Shown piece after piece: positions 22,043 through 24,536 of a DNA stretch of 24,536 nt; the stretch's first letter is position 1, and every line of letters starts with the position of its first letter. The DNA is taken from contig JAJRTI010000076.1 in NCBI GenBank assembly GCA_024278415.1, positions 1 to 24,536 on the forward strand. Reading direction: 5' to 3'. The notes under the pieces were generated by a model. That model ran no database searches. It was not told where the DNA came from and saw only the letters and a list, made by a program, of their open reading frames with translations. Origin of the DNA: Planctomycetota bacterium (GTDB lineage: Bacteria > Planctomycetota > Brocadiia > JAJRTI01). A program made the translations under genes and the position numbers.

Positions 22043-23896
22043 ATGTCTGAAGATGCCCATGCTCAGATCGACTTCCAGGAGTCTCGTCGGCGCCGCACCT
22101 TCCTTATGGCGGCTTGCTTTGTCGCCTTAGTGGCCACATCGTTTGCGTTCATCATCCGCGTCATGTGCATGGAGAAGTGGCAGGTCGACTTCGGCCTGAG
22201 CGAGACGCAGAAGGGCGAGATCTTCGGCGCGGGCATGTGGCCCTTCGGGTTGAGCATCGTGCTGTTCAGCCTCATCATCGACCGCGTCGGGTACGGCCGC
22301 TCCATGATCTTCGCGTTCGTGTGCCACGCGGCGTCCGCGGTCATGATGATGACCGCCAAGGGATACTGGGCGCTGTACTGGGGCTCGATCCTCAACGGCC
22401 TGGCCGCGGGCACGGTCGAGGCCGTCATCAACCCCGCCATCGCATCGGTCTACCCCAAGCAGAAAACGAAGATGCTCACCATGCTGCATGCCGGCTGGCC
22501 TGGCGGCTTTGTGTTGGGCGGCATTCTCATCTTGCTTCTGGACCGGTTGGGCATCAGTTGGCGCGTCAACGTCACCGTCATCCTCGTGCCCACGCTCGCG
22601 TACGGCCTCATGCTGCTGCGCGCGAAGTTCCCGGTCTCCGAGCGCGTCGCGGCGGGCGTATCCTATCGAGACATGCTGCGCGAGGCTGGAGCGTTGGGCT
22701 GTCTCATCGTGCTCTACATGATCATGATGGAGGTGAACCGCGTGGCAGGGCTGGCCGTGATGTACGACGGTGCGTGGTTCGACCTGCCGCACATTTCGCT
22801 CACCATCGTCATGGCCGTGCTCGTGGTGGCGTATTTACTCTACACCCACTCCCTCGGCCGGCCCCTGTACATCTTCTTGCTCTTCATCATGATCCTGTTG
22901 GCCATCACGGAGCTGGGCACGGACACCTGGATCAAGGAGCTGATGAAGCCGGCCATGGAGAAGTTGGGCCTGAATTCGGGCCTCGTGCTGGTGTACACCG
23001 CTACGATCATGATGGTGCTGCGGTTTTGCATCGGCCCCATCGAGCGCCGGCTCAAGCCGCTGGGCGTGCTCTTTGTCAGCTCCGTGCTCGCCGCGGCCGG
23101 GCTCTACTTCCTCTCTCGCGCCGAAGGCGTCATGATTCTCGTCATGGCCACGATCTACGGCACGGGCCAATGTTTTTTCTGGCCCGTCACGCTGGGGCTC
23201 GTGTCCGAGCGCTTCCCCAAGGGCGGCGCGCTCACGCTCAACGCCATCGCCGGGGTGGGCATGCTCGGCGTAGGCATCGTGGGCTCGCAGATGCTCGGGT
23301 TTTGGCAAGACACCAGCATTGAGAAGCAGATCAAGGCGGAGCACCCGGACGCGTACGTGCGGCTCATGGACGAAAAGGACAAGCACAGCATCTTCGGCGC
23401 CTACCGCTCGCTCGACGACAAGCAGGAGAAGAAGATCGCCTACCTCACCGCGCTCCATGCGGGCCCGGCGAAGACAGACGCGGGCGGCAAGGAGTATCGC
23501 ACAGTCGTGCGCCGCGCCTACGACCTGCTGGCCCGGCCGGAAGGCGACACAAGCGAGATGAGCCACGAGGCCATGCTGGCCGCGCTGAAGGCCAAGGGCT
23601 TCATGCCCAACGCCAAGACCGCGGCCCAACTCGAGGCGGACATGAAGATCATCAACGACGTGCGTGCCGTGGCCAAACGTGACGCCATGTCCAGTGTGGC
23701 GGTCCTGCCGCTCATCATGGCGGTTTGCTACCTCGGCCTGATCATCTACTTCAAGGCCCAAGGCGGGTACAAGGCGGTGGATCTGATGGGCGAAGAAGGC
23801 GGTGGGGGCGAAGCGGCCGCGAGTGCAGAGGATGTCGACGGAAGCACCAACACAGCAGAACACGACAATGCCAAGGAAGAGGCAAGTGAAGGGTGA
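22043..23896 (+). CDS. MFS transporter with long insert before the last membrane helix
   Basis: A 617-residue inner-membrane major facilitator carrier. The ATG at 22043 is set by GGAG at 22031-22034, eight bases upstream. Helices 1-6 occupy about residues 13-190; the A-like loop between helices 2 and 3 reads SLIIDRVGYGRS. Two further hydrophobic stretches at about 215-285 precede ELGTDTWI (about 290), which resembles the start of helix 7 in sugar-type carriers, so the protein may have 13 or 14 helices rather than 12. Between residues about 420 and 548 lies a charged, largely helical soluble insert, followed by a final helix and an acidic Gly/Ala/Glu-rich tail. Neighbouring giant binding protein and esterase suggest a sugar substrate, but that is inference. 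It is 64 bases upstream of the esterase gene and may be cotranscribed with it. Confidence 0.88.
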   Translation: MSEDAHAQIDFQESRRRRTFLMAACFVALVATSFAFIIRVMCMEKWQVDFGLSETQKGEIFGAGMWPFGLSIVLFSLIIDRVGYGRSMIFAFVCHAASAVMMMTAKGYWALYWGSILNGLAAGTVEAVINPAIASVYPKQKTKMLTMLHAGWPGGFVLGGILILLLDRLGISWRVNVTVILVPTLAYGLMLLRAKFPVSERVAAGVSYRDMLREAGALGCLIVLYMIMMEVNRVAGLAVMYDGAWFDLPHISLTIVMAVLVVAYLLYTHSLGRPLYIFLLFIMILLAITELGTDTWIKELMKPAMEKLGLNSGLVLVYTATIMMVLRFCIGPIERRLKPLGVLFVSSVLAAAGLYFLSRAEGVMILVMATIYGTGQCFFWPVTLGLVSERFPKGGALTLNAIAGVGMLGVGIVGSQMLGFWQDTSIEKQIKAEHPDAYVRLMDEKDKHSIFGAYRSLDDKQEKKIAYLTALHAGPAKTDAGGKEYRTVVRRAYDLLARPEGDTSEMSHEAMLAALKAKGFMPNAKTAAQLEADMKIINDVRAVAKRDAMSSVAVLPLIMAVCYLGLIIYFKAQGGYKAVDLMGEEGGGGEAAASAEDVDGSTNTAEHDNAKEEASEG

Positions 23897-23960
23897 GCGG
23901 CGCGGCTGATGGCCCGTGGCCCCCAAGGCTGTTTGAGGGGGCACGCATCGAGTGTCGTCT

Positions 23961-24536
23961 ATGATGAATACAAGGAAGGATGACGTCCACGAGTTCGCAA
24001 CGAAGATTCGCCCGCTGTTGATAGCGGTCCTCGTAGTCTTCACGGCCAGCTTTGCCGTGGGGGCGGCAAAGCCAAAACCCGCGGTGGAGGTCGTCGTGCG
24101 AACCGACCGGCCAGCCGCGATCTACAAGTGTGGCGAGCTGGCCGTGTTCAAGATCTCCGTCGTCGAGCGCGGCCAGGCCGTGGCCGCGGGCAAGGTGGCC
24201 GTCACGATCACGCTCGATGGCGGCAAGGTCATTGAGAAGAAGGCCGTCAGCTTGGGAGCCGCGCCGGCCAAGGTCATGGGCAGCCTTGCCGAGCCCGGGT
24301 TCTTGCGCTGCACGGTGACATTCGTCAAGGACGGCAAGCGATACCGCGGGTACGCCGGCGCGGGCTTCGACCCGGAGCGAATCCAGCCGACCGCGGTCAT
24401 GCCCGCGGACTTCGACGAGTTCTGGCGCGCGGGCCGAAAGCGGCTCGAAGCCATTCCGCTCGACCTCCAACTCACGTCACTGCCGAAGTTCTCCGACGAG
24501 ACTCAAGAGAGCTTCAAGTTCAGCTTCGCCAACATC
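23961..24536 (+). CDS. Acetylxylan-esterase-like secreted hydrolase, N-terminal part
   Basis: The frame is open from tandem ATGs (23961, 23964) to the window end, giving 192 residues of a longer protein. An n-region with Lys/Arg and a hydrophobic stretch (LLIAVLVVFTASFAVGA, about 19-36) form a signal peptide. Residues about 40-130 are a beta-sandwich-like N-terminal domain. From about 133, AGAGFDPERIQPTA and PADFDEFWRAGRKRL match the beginning of the acetylxylan esterase/cephalosporin-C deacetylase (AXE1) family, whose enzymes remove acetyl groups from polysaccharides or oligosaccharides. The catalytic Ser, Asp and His would lie beyond the window, so activity cannot be judged. No strong ribosome-binding site is visible. 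It follows the MFS gene by 64 bases, consistent with a deacetylate-and-import pair. Confidence 0.8.
   Translation, partial: MMNTRKDDVHEFATKIRPLLIAVLVVFTASFAVGAAKPKPAVEVVVRTDRPAAIYKCGELAVFKISVVERGQAVAAGKVAVTITLDGGKVIEKKAVSLGAAPAKVMGSLAEPGFLRCTVTFVKDGKRYRGYAGAGFDPERIQPTAVMPADFDEFWRAGRKRLEAIPLDLQLTSLPKFSDETQESFKFSFANI

Overview
The window is GC-rich and gene-sparse for a bacterium. It carries about thirteen protein genes separated by several long, repeat-laden intergenic stretches. The gene repertoire is Gfo/Idh/MocA oxidoreductases, giant secreted jelly-roll/carbohydrate-binding-like proteins, an MFS carrier with a long cytoplasmic insert, an acetylxylan-esterase-like protein, PHP phosphoesterases and a Hanks-type kinase. 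This mix is most reminiscent of the PVC superphylum (Planctomycetota/Lentisphaerota-like) or similar polysaccharide-degrading environmental bacteria. That placement is inferred from gene families only; no rRNA or tRNA is present to settle it.

Layout. 1-397: intergenic DNA with a row of short hairpins. 398-1033: small lipoprotein. 1059-2168: a Gfo/Idh/MocA oxidoreductase split by one in-frame TAG. 2169-3144: non-coding DNA with a duplicated ~140 bp unit and a perfect 30 bp inverted repeat. 3145-4014 (minus): RlmJ-like methyltransferase. 4484-11951: a two-gene operon of a 2025-residue secreted multidomain protein and a secreted protein with a degenerate glycosidase-like look. 12095-13866: two overlapping PHP-domain phosphoesterases. 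13863-14420: a YefM-YoeB toxin-antitoxin operon with a recognisable operator. 14508-15413 (minus): a Ser/Thr kinase with an altered catalytic loop, divergently transcribed from an intact Gfo/Idh/MocA oxidoreductase (15811-16869). 16870-17438: nested inverted repeats. 17439-21794: a second giant secreted protein, paralogous to the first but with a PDZ domain inserted in it. 22043-23896: MFS transporter. 23961-end: N-terminal part of an acetylxylan-esterase-like secreted enzyme.

How it may fit together. The secreted giants, the esterase, the MFS carrier and the oxidoreductases look like a dispersed set for binding, deacetylating, importing and oxidising carbohydrate. They are not one clean operon, and no polysaccharide lyase or glycosidase with clear catalytic residues is visible. 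The most novel items are the paralogous giant proteins with the PDZ insertion, and the intergenic palindromes whose stem sequences differ from copy to copy while their framework is kept. The toxin-antitoxin unit, the kinase and the methyltransferase appear to be independent genes.
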